Below, in pieces: positions 1-7,825 of a DNA stretch of 64,000 bases (its first letter is position 1; each line of letters begins with the position of its first letter). The DNA is taken from positions 62,001 to 126,000 of the forward strand of contig CP067346.1 of assembly GCA_021561035.1 (NCBI GenBank), written 5' to 3'. The translations under genes were made by a program, and so were the position numbers. This stretch comes from Clostridioides sp. ES-S-0054-01. Lineage in GTDB: Bacteria; Bacillota; Clostridia; Peptostreptococcales; Peptostreptococcaceae. A model generated the notes under the pieces. That model worked only from the letters and a program-made list of their open reading frames with translations, was not told where the DNA came from and ran no database searches.

Positions 1-49
1 GGACCTAGGCAAATGTGTAGCTCAAGAATGGTATCCTATAGAATATTAA
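1..49 (+). CDS. C-terminal tail of an unidentified gene (cut by window start)
   Basis: The second base of the window opens a reading frame of 15 codons that ends in TAA at 47-49, giving the peptide end DLGKCVAQEWYPIEY. The stop is 21 bases before the xylosidase start with no terminator between, so the gene is probably in the same operon. The peptide is too short to identify a family; a sugar-use function is only inferred from the neighbours. Confidence 0.5.
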   Translation, partial: DLGKCVAQEWYPIEY

Positions 50-70
50 ACTAAAATTGGAGGAAAAAAT

Positions 71-1717
71 ATGATTAAAAACCCTATACTTCCAGGCTTT
101 AATCCAGACCCTTGTATTTGTAGGAAGGGAGACGACTATTATCTTGTAGTTTCATCTTTTGAATGGTTTCCGGGGATACCTGTTTATCATTCTAAAGATT
201 TGAAAAATTGGGAGCTATATACTCATATTTTAACAGATGAAACAAAAATAGATTTAAGGAAGCTTCCCTCGTCTAAAGGAATTTGGGCACCTTGTTTGAC
301 TTATTGTGAAGAAGAAGATTTATTTTACATAGTTTATGGAATTATGAACTCTATGAACGCAAGATATTTTGATGTTGATAACTATTTAATTACATCAAAA
401 GATATAAAGGGAGAGTGGAGTGAACCAGTGTATTTACACTCATCAGGATTTGATGCATCTATTTTTCATGATGATAATGGTAAAAAATGGATTTCATCAT
501 TAGACTGGGAGACTAGAGAAGGATATGAAAAACCTGGTGTTATATGTTTAGTGGAATACTGTACAGAAAAAAAAGAAATAGTAGGATATCCAAAGAGAAT
601 ATGGTCAGGAGGAACTGATAGAGGCTGTATTGAGGCACCACATATAACTAAGCGTGGAGATTATTATTATATAATGTGTGCAGAAGGTGGAACTGGATAT
701 GGTCATGGGGTAACTATGGGAAGAGCTAAAAATATATGGGGGCCTTATGAAAAAGATTCAATGAATCCAATTGTAACCTCAATTCCAGGCGATTTTTATG
801 AAAGACATGACCCTGATCATCTAAAGCCTAAATACTATAATCCAGAATCAAAACTTCAAAAATCTGGTCATGGAAGCTATATAGAAACACAATCAGGTGA
901 AGTATATTTAGTTCATCTAACATCTAGACCATTTGTACCAGAGTTAAGGTGTACTTTAGGTAGAGAAACAGCTATTCAAAAAATGAAATGGACAGAGGAT
1001 AACTGGCTTCGAATGGAAGATGAAAGTAATTTGGCAAAAGAATATGTATCCGAAAGTAAACTAGAAGAACATTTAGTTTCATCTATACCAAGTTTTGATG
1101 ACTTTGATTCAGATGAATTAGGTTTACAATACTATGCCCCTAGGATTTCACCATTATCATTTGCAGATGTTAAGTCTAGACCAGGATATGTAAGGATTAG
1201 AGGACAAGAATCAAGAACATCATTAAATAGAGTGAGCATATTGGCAAGAAAGTTAACTTCAGTATATGCAAGAATAACTACTAAAATGGAGTTTTATCCA
1301 GAGGTACATCAGCATAGTGCAGGTTTGATAATGTATTACGATAATATGAATTATATCAATCTAAGAAAGTACTATAGTGAAACATTGGGTCAAAGCGCAC
1401 TATCAATAATACATCTTGAAAATGGGGAGAAAACGGAGTTTTTAAATACTAGGACACCAATAGAAGATATACCAATATATCTTCGTTTGCATATACAAGG
1501 TCGTAAGTTATATTTCGAATGGAGTTATGATGAAAAAAACTATCAAAGAATAGGAAAGATATTTGACACAACTAAGTTTTCAGATGAGTACTGTAAATAT
1601 GGAGAATTTACAGGCACATTTGTAGGATTAACTTGTGCAGACCGTGTAAAGCATAAACACTATGCTGATTTTGACTTCTTTGAATATATAGCAGATGAAT
1701 CAAAGGATGTAGATTAA
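71..1717 (+). CDS. xynB: GH43 family beta-xylosidase (xylan 1,4-beta-xylosidase)
   Basis: Hydrolyses xylo-oligosaccharides or other xylosides to D-xylose, probably in the cytoplasm because no signal peptide is present. The N-terminal half has the GH43 five-bladed propeller signature: PGFNPDP at 8-14 supplies the general base Asp13, FDASIF holds the pKa-modulating Asp128, and the IEAPH stretch holds the general acid Glu188. These positions match the catalytic triad spacing known for GH43 xylosidases. Residues from about 350 to 545 form the beta-sandwich C-terminal domain usual in this subgroup. The 548-residue length is typical. The start follows a GGAGG at 60-64. The adjacent GPH symporter fits uptake of a xyloside followed by cleavage inside the cell. 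An arabinofuranosidase activity cannot be excluded from sequence. Confidence 0.88.
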   Translation: MIKNPILPGFNPDPCICRKGDDYYLVVSSFEWFPGIPVYHSKDLKNWELYTHILTDETKIDLRKLPSSKGIWAPCLTYCEEEDLFYIVYGIMNSMNARYFDVDNYLITSKDIKGEWSEPVYLHSSGFDASIFHDDNGKKWISSLDWETREGYEKPGVICLVEYCTEKKEIVGYPKRIWSGGTDRGCIEAPHITKRGDYYYIMCAEGGTGYGHGVTMGRAKNIWGPYEKDSMNPIVTSIPGDFYERHDPDHLKPKYYNPESKLQKSGHGSYIETQSGEVYLVHLTSRPFVPELRCTLGRETAIQKMKWTEDNWLRMEDESNLAKEYVSESKLEEHLVSSIPSFDDFDSDELGLQYYAPRISPLSFADVKSRPGYVRIRGQESRTSLNRVSILARKLTSVYARITTKMEFYPEVHQHSAGLIMYYDNMNYINLRKYYSETLGQSALSIIHLENGEKTEFLNTRTPIEDIPIYLRLHIQGRKLYFEWSYDEKNYQRIGKIFDTTKFSDEYCKYGEFTGTFVGLTCADRVKHKHYADFDFFEYIADESKDVD

Positions 1718-1736
1718 TAAAAAATAACCCTAAACG

Positions 1737-1769
1737 TTTCAGAGCAAAGGTAAAACTTATGCTCTGAAA
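1737..1769 (+). other. Intercistronic hairpin between xylosidase and symporter genes
   Basis: A perfect 10-bp stem (TTTCAGAGCA at 1737-1746 with TGCTCTGAAA at 1760-1769) encloses a 13-base loop. No T-run follows, so it does not look like an intrinsic terminator. It could protect or process the mRNA, or act as a DNA operator. The overlapping AAACGTTT core at 1732-1739 weakly recalls a catabolite-responsive element. Confidence 0.5.
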
Positions 1770-1813
1770 TATAAGCATTGATAGAAATACTTTGCGATAA
1801 GGAGGATAATATT

Positions 1814-3187
1814 ATGAATACAGAAATCAATATTAAAACAACCACAGTTAAATATGGAAAAACTTCATTTTTTGAAAGATTTTCTTATGGATGTGGAGAT
1901 TTAGGGTGTAACATCATATACTCAGCAATGTCAGCATTTTTATTATTTTATTATACTAATTACGCAGATGTTAGTGCAGCTGCTGTAGGTAGTATTATGC
2001 TTGTGTCTAGAATATTGGATGGATTTAGTGACTTAACGATGGGAGTTATAGTAGATAGGACTAAATCTAAACACGGTAAGGCTAGACCATGGATTTTACG
2101 AATGTCGATTCCTTTTGCTTTAGCAGCAGTCTTATTATTTTCTGTTCCATCAAGTCTTGGTGTCACTTCTAAATTGATTTATATTTTTATTACATATAAC
2201 TTAGTTTCTACTGTTATTTATACAGCAATCAATGTACCTTATGCAACACTAAATTCACTTATAACTCAAGACCAGTATGAAAGAGGAGTATTAAGTATAT
2301 TTAGAATGATATTAGCCACTTGTGGTACTTTAATAATAAATGGGCTTACATTACCTTTAGTTGAATACTTTGGAAATAATTTATCAGCATGGACTAAAAC
2401 CTTTTTTGTATTTGGAGTAGCATCTATAATGGTATTTTTTATAACATTTGCTGGAACCAAGGAAAGAGTAAAAGCAGTTAAGCAAGATAAGAATGAAGTA
2501 ATACCATTTAAAATAGGCATTAAATCTTTATTTAGAAATAAGTACTGGATACAAATAACATTATGCTTAGTTTGCATATTTATTGTATTTGCACTAAATG
2601 GTGGTTCATCTGTATATTATGCAAAGTTTATTTTAGGAGATGAAAAATTATTTGGTCCTATAAACATGGTCTCAAATATATCTCAAATTATAGCTATGTT
2701 TATGGTTGCTCCTTTTATAAAAAAATTTGGAAAAAGAAATGTATTAATAGTAGGTTCAATAATATTAATATCGTCAAATATTATGTTTATAATAGCTGGA
2801 CAAAACTATATTGGAATAATATCTGCAAGTGTTATAAAGGGAATAGGGAGTGCTGGAATAGCAGCGACGATGTTTGCTATTGTTTCAGATACTATTGAAT
2901 ATGGAGAATGGAAGACTGGATATAGAACAGAGGGACTTATAAATAGTGCATCTAGTTTTGGGTTTAAAGTAGGAAATGGGTTAGGTTCAGCAATATTAGG
3001 TGCAGTACTATCAATTGGTGGTTATGTAGGTACATCAGCTACTCAAAGTGATTTAGCTATATTATCAATAAAAGTATGTTTTATATACCTACCTATATTT
3101 ATAACAATATTACAAACTATAATAATGTCTTTTTATAAGCTTGACAAAGAGTATAATACCATACTTAATGAATTAAATACTAAATAG
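1814..3187 (+). CDS. GPH-family sugar:cation symporter (xyloside transporter)
   Basis: Membrane transporter of the glycoside-pentoside-hexuronide:cation symporter family (MelB, XynP and YicJ relatives) in the major facilitator superfamily. The start at 1814 is chosen because AAGGAGGATAA lies just before it; an upstream in-frame ATG at 1778 lacks a ribosome site. The 457-residue product has about 12 hydrophobic segments. The family motif region is visible near residues 70-95 (SRILDGFSDLTMG, then VDRTKSKHGKARPW), where conserved Asp residues bind the coupling cation. It follows the GH43 xylosidase by 96 bases, so xylobiose or a xyloside is the likely substrate, but specificity cannot be read from sequence. 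Confidence 0.85.
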   Translation: MNTEINIKTTTVKYGKTSFFERFSYGCGDLGCNIIYSAMSAFLLFYYTNYADVSAAAVGSIMLVSRILDGFSDLTMGVIVDRTKSKHGKARPWILRMSIPFALAAVLLFSVPSSLGVTSKLIYIFITYNLVSTVIYTAINVPYATLNSLITQDQYERGVLSIFRMILATCGTLIINGLTLPLVEYFGNNLSAWTKTFFVFGVASIMVFFITFAGTKERVKAVKQDKNEVIPFKIGIKSLFRNKYWIQITLCLVCIFIVFALNGGSSVYYAKFILGDEKLFGPINMVSNISQIIAMFMVAPFIKKFGKRNVLIVGSIILISSNIMFIIAGQNYIGIISASVIKGIGSAGIAATMFAIVSDTIEYGEWKTGYRTEGLINSASSFGFKVGNGLGSAILGAVLSIGGYVGTSATQSDLAILSIKVCFIYLPIFITILQTIIMSFYKLDKEYNTILNELNTK

Positions 3188-3482
3188 TAAAGATATTTTT
3201 CATTAAGTCTTAAGTTTAATCAAGAATTGTTGTAAATTATTATTTATAAAAAACTATTATATATTCATTATATATTGAAGAGTTTTTAGAAAAACGAATA
3301 ATAAAAATATAAGAAAACTCTAAATGATTAAGTTGTTGTTTTTTTAGAGATGGTTTAATAAGTTATTATTATTTGAAGAACTATAAGTAGACCACTGATT
3401 TCGATTTTATGAAGATGACATTTAGCAATTAGAAATAATATATAATACGAATTAAGTGGTAATGTTTCAACTGTTTAAGGAC

Positions 3483-3517
3483 ACGGTGGTACAAGAAAAG
3501 TATCACCGTTTTTTTAT
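3483..3517 (+). terminator. Intrinsic terminator with a T-box-like stem
   Basis: ACGGTGGTAC (3483-3492) pairs with GTATCACCGT (3500-3509) with one G-U pair and a 7-base loop, followed by a T-rich run. The left arm carries GTGGTAC, which is also the core of T-box elements. It lies about 300 bases after the symporter stop and 16 bases before the next promoter. It may end the xyloside transcript or a short RNA starting near the TATAAT at 3441-3446. The rest of 3188-3482 is AT-rich with no ORF I can support. Confidence 0.7.
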
Positions 3518-3532
3518 TATACAAAAAAACAG

Positions 3533-3562
3533 TTGACTTTTTATATTAACCCCTTCTATAAT
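3533..3562 (+). promoter_or_regulatory. SigmaA-type promoter for the SorC regulator and aco genes
   Basis: TTGACT at 3533-3538 and TATAAT at 3557-3562 are separated by 18 bases, 74 bases before the regulator start. It sits directly behind the terminator at 3483-3517, so it probably begins a new transcription unit that may run into acoA. Confidence 0.7.
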
Positions 3563-3635
3563 GTTACTGAAATTAAGTAAAATGATTGAACAAATGTAAA
3601 GATAATTAAAAAAGCTTGATTTTGGAGGAAAGAAA

Positions 3636-4589
3636 ATGAAAAAAATTGGAGACTTAAGATTAATGATGAAGTGTTGTTCACTTTATTATGAAGATAATTT
3701 GAATCAACAGGAAATAGCAAATCAATTGGGAATATCAAGACCAACAATATCAAGAATATTAAAAGAAGCTTTTGAGCAAGGAATAGTAAAAATACAGATA
3801 GTTGATGTTTTGAAAAATGACTATCAAAAAATAGAGAGAAGTCTAGAAAGAAAATATAAATTAAAAGAAGTAATAGTAGTAGATGATAAACAGGATTCAC
3901 TAACACAAAAACAAGAACTAGCAAGAGCTGTATCTGAATATTTAACTAGAGTAGTAAAGGAAAATGATATAATAGGTGTTTCAATAGGAACGACACTAAA
4001 AGAAATACCTAGATATGTAGAAAAAAATAACTGTAAAAATGTTACATTCATACCCCTATTAGGTGGGATTGGAGATAATGAAATAGATATTCATGCAAAT
4101 CAAATAGCAGTGAGTTTAGCAAGGGCTTTTGGAGGTGATTTTAAACTATTACATGCTCCAGCTGTTATGTCTGACTTGTCTACAAAAGAGAAGCTTTGTA
4201 AAGATGAAAAAATTAAAGAAGTACTAGACTTAATAGATAAAACAACTATAGCAATCGTAGGGATAGGAAATCCTATGAGTTTAAACTCAACCATAATGGC
4301 TTCTGGATATATGAATGAAGAAGATATAGAAGACTTAAAAAAATACAACTCAATAGGTGCAATTTGTTTGCATGCTTTTGATAAAGAGGGGAAAACTTCA
4401 ATACTTGAATTTAATCAAAGAGTATTAGGAGTAAAGCTAGAAAATTTAAAAAAGATAAAAAGAACTATAGGTGTAGCTTCAGGGGATGAAAAAATAGAAG
4501 CAATAAAGGCATCATTAAAAGCAAAGTTTATAAATAGTTTGGCAATTAATCACAGTTTAGCACTTAAATTATTAGAAGATTGTGACTAA
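3636..4589 (+). CDS. SorC/DeoR-type transcriptional regulator
   Basis: DNA-binding regulator of the SorC family. Residues about 7-53 form a winged helix-turn-helix, with the recognition segment QQEIANQLGISRPTISRIL. The remaining residues to 317 form the SorC effector-binding domain, related to phosphosugar isomerases (GVSIGTT, PLLGGIG and the VGIGNP segment are characteristic). The length is usual for the family. A GGAGG lies 7-12 bases before the ATG. The gene sits 37 bases before acoA and has its own promoter, so it probably controls the aco genes. Family members normally sense sugar phosphates. An acetoin dehydrogenase regulator of this type, rather than the sigma54-dependent AcoR, would be unusual, and the effector is unknown. 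Confidence 0.85.
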   Translation: MKKIGDLRLMMKCCSLYYEDNLNQQEIANQLGISRPTISRILKEAFEQGIVKIQIVDVLKNDYQKIERSLERKYKLKEVIVVDDKQDSLTQKQELARAVSEYLTRVVKENDIIGVSIGTTLKEIPRYVEKNNCKNVTFIPLLGGIGDNEIDIHANQIAVSLARAFGGDFKLLHAPAVMSDLSTKEKLCKDEKIKEVLDLIDKTTIAIVGIGNPMSLNSTIMASGYMNEEDIEDLKKYNSIGAICLHAFDKEGKTSILEFNQRVLGVKLENLKKIKRTIGVASGDEKIEAIKASLKAKFINSLAINHSLALKLLEDCD

Positions 4590-4626
4590 TAGAAAGATAG
4601 ATAAAAGTTAACAGGAGGGAATGTAT

Positions 4627-5589
4627 ATGTCAATATCAAAAGAAACATTGCTTGAAATGTATAAGAGAATGAATCAGGCTAGAAAATTTGAAGAGAAGGT
4701 TAGTTGGTTTTTTGCAAGAGGTATGGTACATGGAACAACTCACTTATCTGTAGGTCAAGAAGCATCAAGTGTGGCAGCTGTAATGGCTTTAGAAAAAGGA
4801 GATTTAGTATCATTAACTCATAGAGGACATAGTCAATTTATAGGAATGGGAATAGACCTAAATAAAATGATGGCTGAACTTATGGGTAAAGAAACTGGAT
4901 TTTGCAAGGGAAAAGGAGGCTCAATGCATATAGCAGATATTGAGTCAGGTAACTTAGGGGCAAATGGAGTTGTAGGTGGAGGTCTTACAATAGCTCCAGG
5001 AGCTGCACTTACACAGCAATATAAAAAAACAGGTAAAATAGTTTTATGTAGTTTTGGTGATGGAGCATCAAATGAAGGTACTTTTCATGAAGGAATAAAC
5101 TTATCCTCAATATGGAGGTTACCAATAATATTTTACTGTGAGAATAATTTATATGGTATGTCAACAAGTATAAAACGTCATATGAATATAGAAAGTATTG
5201 CCACTAGAGCAGTTTCTTATGGAATAGAGGGAATATCAATAGATGGATACAATCCAATAGAAGTATACGAAACAGTACAAAAAGCTGCTGAGAAATGCAG
5301 AAGAGGAGAAGGACCTGTATTGATTGAGAGTAGAACTTATAGATGGTTAGGTCACTCAAAATCAGATGCAAATGTGTACAGAACAAAAGAAGAAATAGAA
5401 TCATGGAAAGCAAAGGACCCTATTGAATTTTTAAGAAATTATCTTATTGAAAATAGTATCTCTAACGAAAATGAATTAGATAAAATTCAAGAATTTGCAA
5501 AACAATCAATAGAAGATGCAGTAGAGTTTGCTCAAAATAGTCCAAATCCCAAAATAGAGTCTTTATTAGAGGATGTATATGCAGACTAA
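4627..5589 (+). CDS. acoA: Acetoin/2-oxoacid dehydrogenase E1 component, alpha subunit
   Basis: Thiamine diphosphate-dependent E1 alpha subunit of a 2-oxoacid dehydrogenase-like complex; with AcoB it cleaves acetoin (or a 2-oxoacid) and passes the acyl group to lipoate. The TPP motif runs from GDG at 144-146 to NN at 173-174, and HRGH near 66-69 is the usual E1 alpha loop. The start is set at 4627 because the AGGAGGG at 4613-4619 is too close to the earlier ATG at 4621; this gives 320 residues, the normal size for AcoA and PdhA-type subunits. acoB follows after 24 bases. Acetoin is the favoured substrate from the family and gene set; pyruvate or branched-chain 2-oxoacids remain possible. Confidence 0.85.
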   Translation: MSISKETLLEMYKRMNQARKFEEKVSWFFARGMVHGTTHLSVGQEASSVAAVMALEKGDLVSLTHRGHSQFIGMGIDLNKMMAELMGKETGFCKGKGGSMHIADIESGNLGANGVVGGGLTIAPGAALTQQYKKTGKIVLCSFGDGASNEGTFHEGINLSSIWRLPIIFYCENNLYGMSTSIKRHMNIESIATRAVSYGIEGISIDGYNPIEVYETVQKAAEKCRRGEGPVLIESRTYRWLGHSKSDANVYRTKEEIESWKAKDPIEFLRNYLIENSISNENELDKIQEFAKQSIEDAVEFAQNSPNPKIESLLEDVYAD

Positions 5590-5613
5590 GAATAGTAAAG
5601 GAGGAAAATAAAA

Positions 5614-6600
5614 ATGAGTACAAGAGAATTAACATATGCACAAGCAATAAAAGAAGCAATGTCAGAAGAAATGAGAAGAGATGAAAATGTAATATTTATG
5701 GGAGAAGATATAGGAATATATGGAGGAGCATTTGGTGTATCAGTTGGTATGATAGATGAATTTGGACCAGAAAGAGTAAGGGATACTCCTATATCAGAAG
5801 CAGCTATAGCAGGAGCAGCAGCAGGAGCAGCAGCAACTGGTTTAAGACCTATTATGGAAGTCATGTTTATGGACTTTGTAACAATTTCTATGGACGCAAT
5901 TGTAAATCAAGCAGCAAAAATGAGATATATGTTTGGTGGAAAAGCTCAAGTTCCAATGGTTGTTAGATGTCCAGGTGGTTCTGGAACTGGTTCAGCAGAA
6001 CAACATTCACAAAGTTTAGAAGCTTGGTTCTGTCATGTTCCAGGAGTAAAAGTAGTTGCACCTTCTACGCCAGCAGATGCTAAAGGGTTATTAAAAGCAG
6101 CTATAAGAGACAATAATCCAGTCATATTTGTTGAGAATAAATTGTTATACAGAAAAAAAGGTATTGTGCCAGAAGATGATTATGTAATTGAAATTGGAAA
6201 GGCAGATATTAAAAGAGAGGGTACTGATGTTACAGTAATCACTTATGGAAGGATGTTACAAAGTGTTGAAGAAGCATCAGAGACTCTATCAAAAGAAAAT
6301 ATAAATGTTGAAATTATAGATTTAAGAACTTTATATCCATTGGATAAAGAGACTATAGTAAAAAGTGTATGCAAAACTGGAAGAGTTTTAATTTGCCATG
6401 AAGCAGCTAAGACTGGTGGGCTAGGTGGAGAAATATCAGCCCTAATAACAGAAAGTGAATCATTTGATTATTTAGATGCTCCAGTAAAGAGAATTTGTGG
6501 AAAAGATGTGCCAATACCATATAATCCAGAGTTAGAAAAAGCAGTTGTCCCAAGAGTTGATGAAATAGAAGAAGCAATAAAATCTTTAATTGTTAGATAA
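5614..6600 (+). CDS. acoB: Acetoin/2-oxoacid dehydrogenase E1 component, beta subunit
   Basis: Partner of AcoA in the E1 heterotetramer; family members contribute the pyrimidine-binding domain for thiamine diphosphate and a transketolase C-terminal domain. The N-terminal half has the typical run [14 protein letters not shown] (about 30-43), and PGGSG followed by QHSQSLE (about 124-136). The C-terminal half (about 195-320) has the transketolase-C fold with [10 protein letters not shown]. The length of 328 residues is normal. It lies between acoA and acoC with short gaps (24 and 12 bases) and strong GGAGG sites, indicating one transcript and coordinated subunit synthesis. Confidence 0.87.
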   Translation: MSTRELTYAQAIKEAMSEEMRRDENVIFMGEDIGIYGGAFGVSVGMIDEFGPERVRDTPISEAAIAGAAAGAAATGLRPIMEVMFMDFVTISMDAIVNQAAKMRYMFGGKAQVPMVVRCPGGSGTGSAEQHSQSLEAWFCHVPGVKVVAPSTPADAKGLLKAAIRDNNPVIFVENKLLYRKKGIVPEDDYVIEIGKADIKREGTDVTVITYGRMLQSVEEASETLSKENINVEIIDLRTLYPLDKETIVKSVCKTGRVLICHEAAKTGGLGGEISALITESESFDYLDAPVKRICGKDVPIPYNPELEKAVVPRVDEIEEAIKSLIVR

Positions 6601-6612
6601 GGAGGGATAGAT

Positions 6613-7659
6613 ATGGTGGCAAATAAAGTAAAAGCCACACCAGCAGCTAGAAATCAAGCGAGAAAAGACAATATAAAATTAGATAAGCTGATTGGAAGTG
6701 GAGAAAATGGAAGAATTCATTTAGTTGATGTGTTAAATTATTTAAAAGACAACAAAACAAATACTACTCCTTTAGCTAGAAGAATAGCAGAAGATTTAAA
6801 CATAGATTTAGAAACTATTGTAGGTACCGGATATAATGGAAAGATAAGAAAATGTGATTTAGAAAAAGTAAAGGCACCAGAAACTATTATATCAACTAAT
6901 ACATCTAAAGTGAGTGACATCAAAGAGACAAAGTCTAAAAATGAAAATTCAAGTGTATTTAATACAGTAGAAGGAGAGTTTGAAAAACCAAATCCAATGA
7001 GAGCTACTGTAGCAAAGCGAATGTCAGAAAGTTACTTCAGTGCTCCTGTATTTACATTCAATATAGAGGTAGATGCTACAGAATTGAAGTCACTTAGAGC
7101 AAAGTTAATAGATACAGTCAAAGAATCAGTTGGAGTGAAATTAACTATGACAGATTTAATAGTAATGGCAGTGTCTAGAATACTTCCAAATCATCAAGCC
7201 TTAAACTCAGCATGGACAGATGAGGGTATATTTAGGTATAAAGATATAAATATAGCTATTGCAGTTGGTTTAGATGAAGGTTTATATGTCCCAGTAGTAA
7301 AAAGTGTAAATAAAAAATCTTTAAAAGAAATCGCTAAAGAAAGCAAAGAACTTGCCGAAAAAGTAAAGACAGGAAAACTTATGCCAGCAGACCAAGAAGG
7401 TAATACATTTACGATAAGTAATGTCGGAATGTATGGTATAACTACATTTACACCTATAATAAATATGCCTTCAAGTGCAATCCTAGGGGTAGGTGCTACA
7501 CAAGATAAGTTTGTTCCAGTAAATGGAGAGCCTAAAATAAAACCTATAATGAACTTATCATTGACATCAGACCACAGAGTAATAGATGGAACAGTAGCTG
7601 CAAAATTCTTAAAAGATTTAAAAGAATTGTTAGAAAATCCTTTATCAATGCTTGTATAG
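6613..7659 (+). CDS. acoC: Acetoin/2-oxoacid dehydrogenase E2 acyltransferase without a lipoyl domain
   Basis: Core dihydrolipoamide acyltransferase of the complex, 348 residues. The catalytic domain (about 125-348) ends with the active-site motif DHRVIDG, placing His near residue 321 and Asp near 325. Residues 8-45 and 51-87 are two consecutive peripheral-subunit-binding domains, each with a PxAR or PLARR start and a G-G-NG-I core. No lipoyl domain (DKV or DKA lysine loop) is present, although E2 proteins normally begin with one. That domain is found instead at the N-terminus of AcoL. The start at 6613 has AAGGAGGG at 6599-6606, and no lipoyl sequence lies upstream in any frame, so the absence is not a start-site error. 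The lipoyl group must be supplied from AcoL. Confidence 0.85.
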   Translation: MVANKVKATPAARNQARKDNIKLDKLIGSGENGRIHLVDVLNYLKDNKTNTTPLARRIAEDLNIDLETIVGTGYNGKIRKCDLEKVKAPETIISTNTSKVSDIKETKSKNENSSVFNTVEGEFEKPNPMRATVAKRMSESYFSAPVFTFNIEVDATELKSLRAKLIDTVKESVGVKLTMTDLIVMAVSRILPNHQALNSAWTDEGIFRYKDINIAIAVGLDEGLYVPVVKSVNKKSLKEIAKESKELAEKVKTGKLMPADQEGNTFTISNVGMYGITTFTPIINMPSSAILGVGATQDKFVPVNGEPKIKPIMNLSLTSDHRVIDGTVAAKFLKDLKELLENPLSMLV

Positions 7660-7677
7660 GTTTTGATATTTCGTTAC

Positions 7678-7686
7678 TGATATAAT
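7678..7686 (+). promoter_or_regulatory. Possible extended -10 promoter before acoL
   Basis: TGATATAAT matches an extended -10 element. No clear -35 is seen at the right distance. The 166-base gap between acoC and acoL, larger than the other gaps in the cluster, makes a separate start plausible. No terminator is visible after acoC, so readthrough is also expected. Confidence 0.35.
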
Positions 7687-7825
7687 AGTTTGAATAGATT
7701 ACATAGTTATAATTATCTAAGTAAATTTAAAGCTTTTATATATTAAGAATTACTTTTAAAGGTAACTATATGTGAATATAATTTGATTAATTAAAATATA
7801 TGAAAAATAAATAGGAGGAGAGCCT

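Noticed and set aside
1778-1813. Longer symporter start at 1778
   Set aside because: No ribosome site; AAGGAGGATAA directly before 1814 decides for the shorter form.
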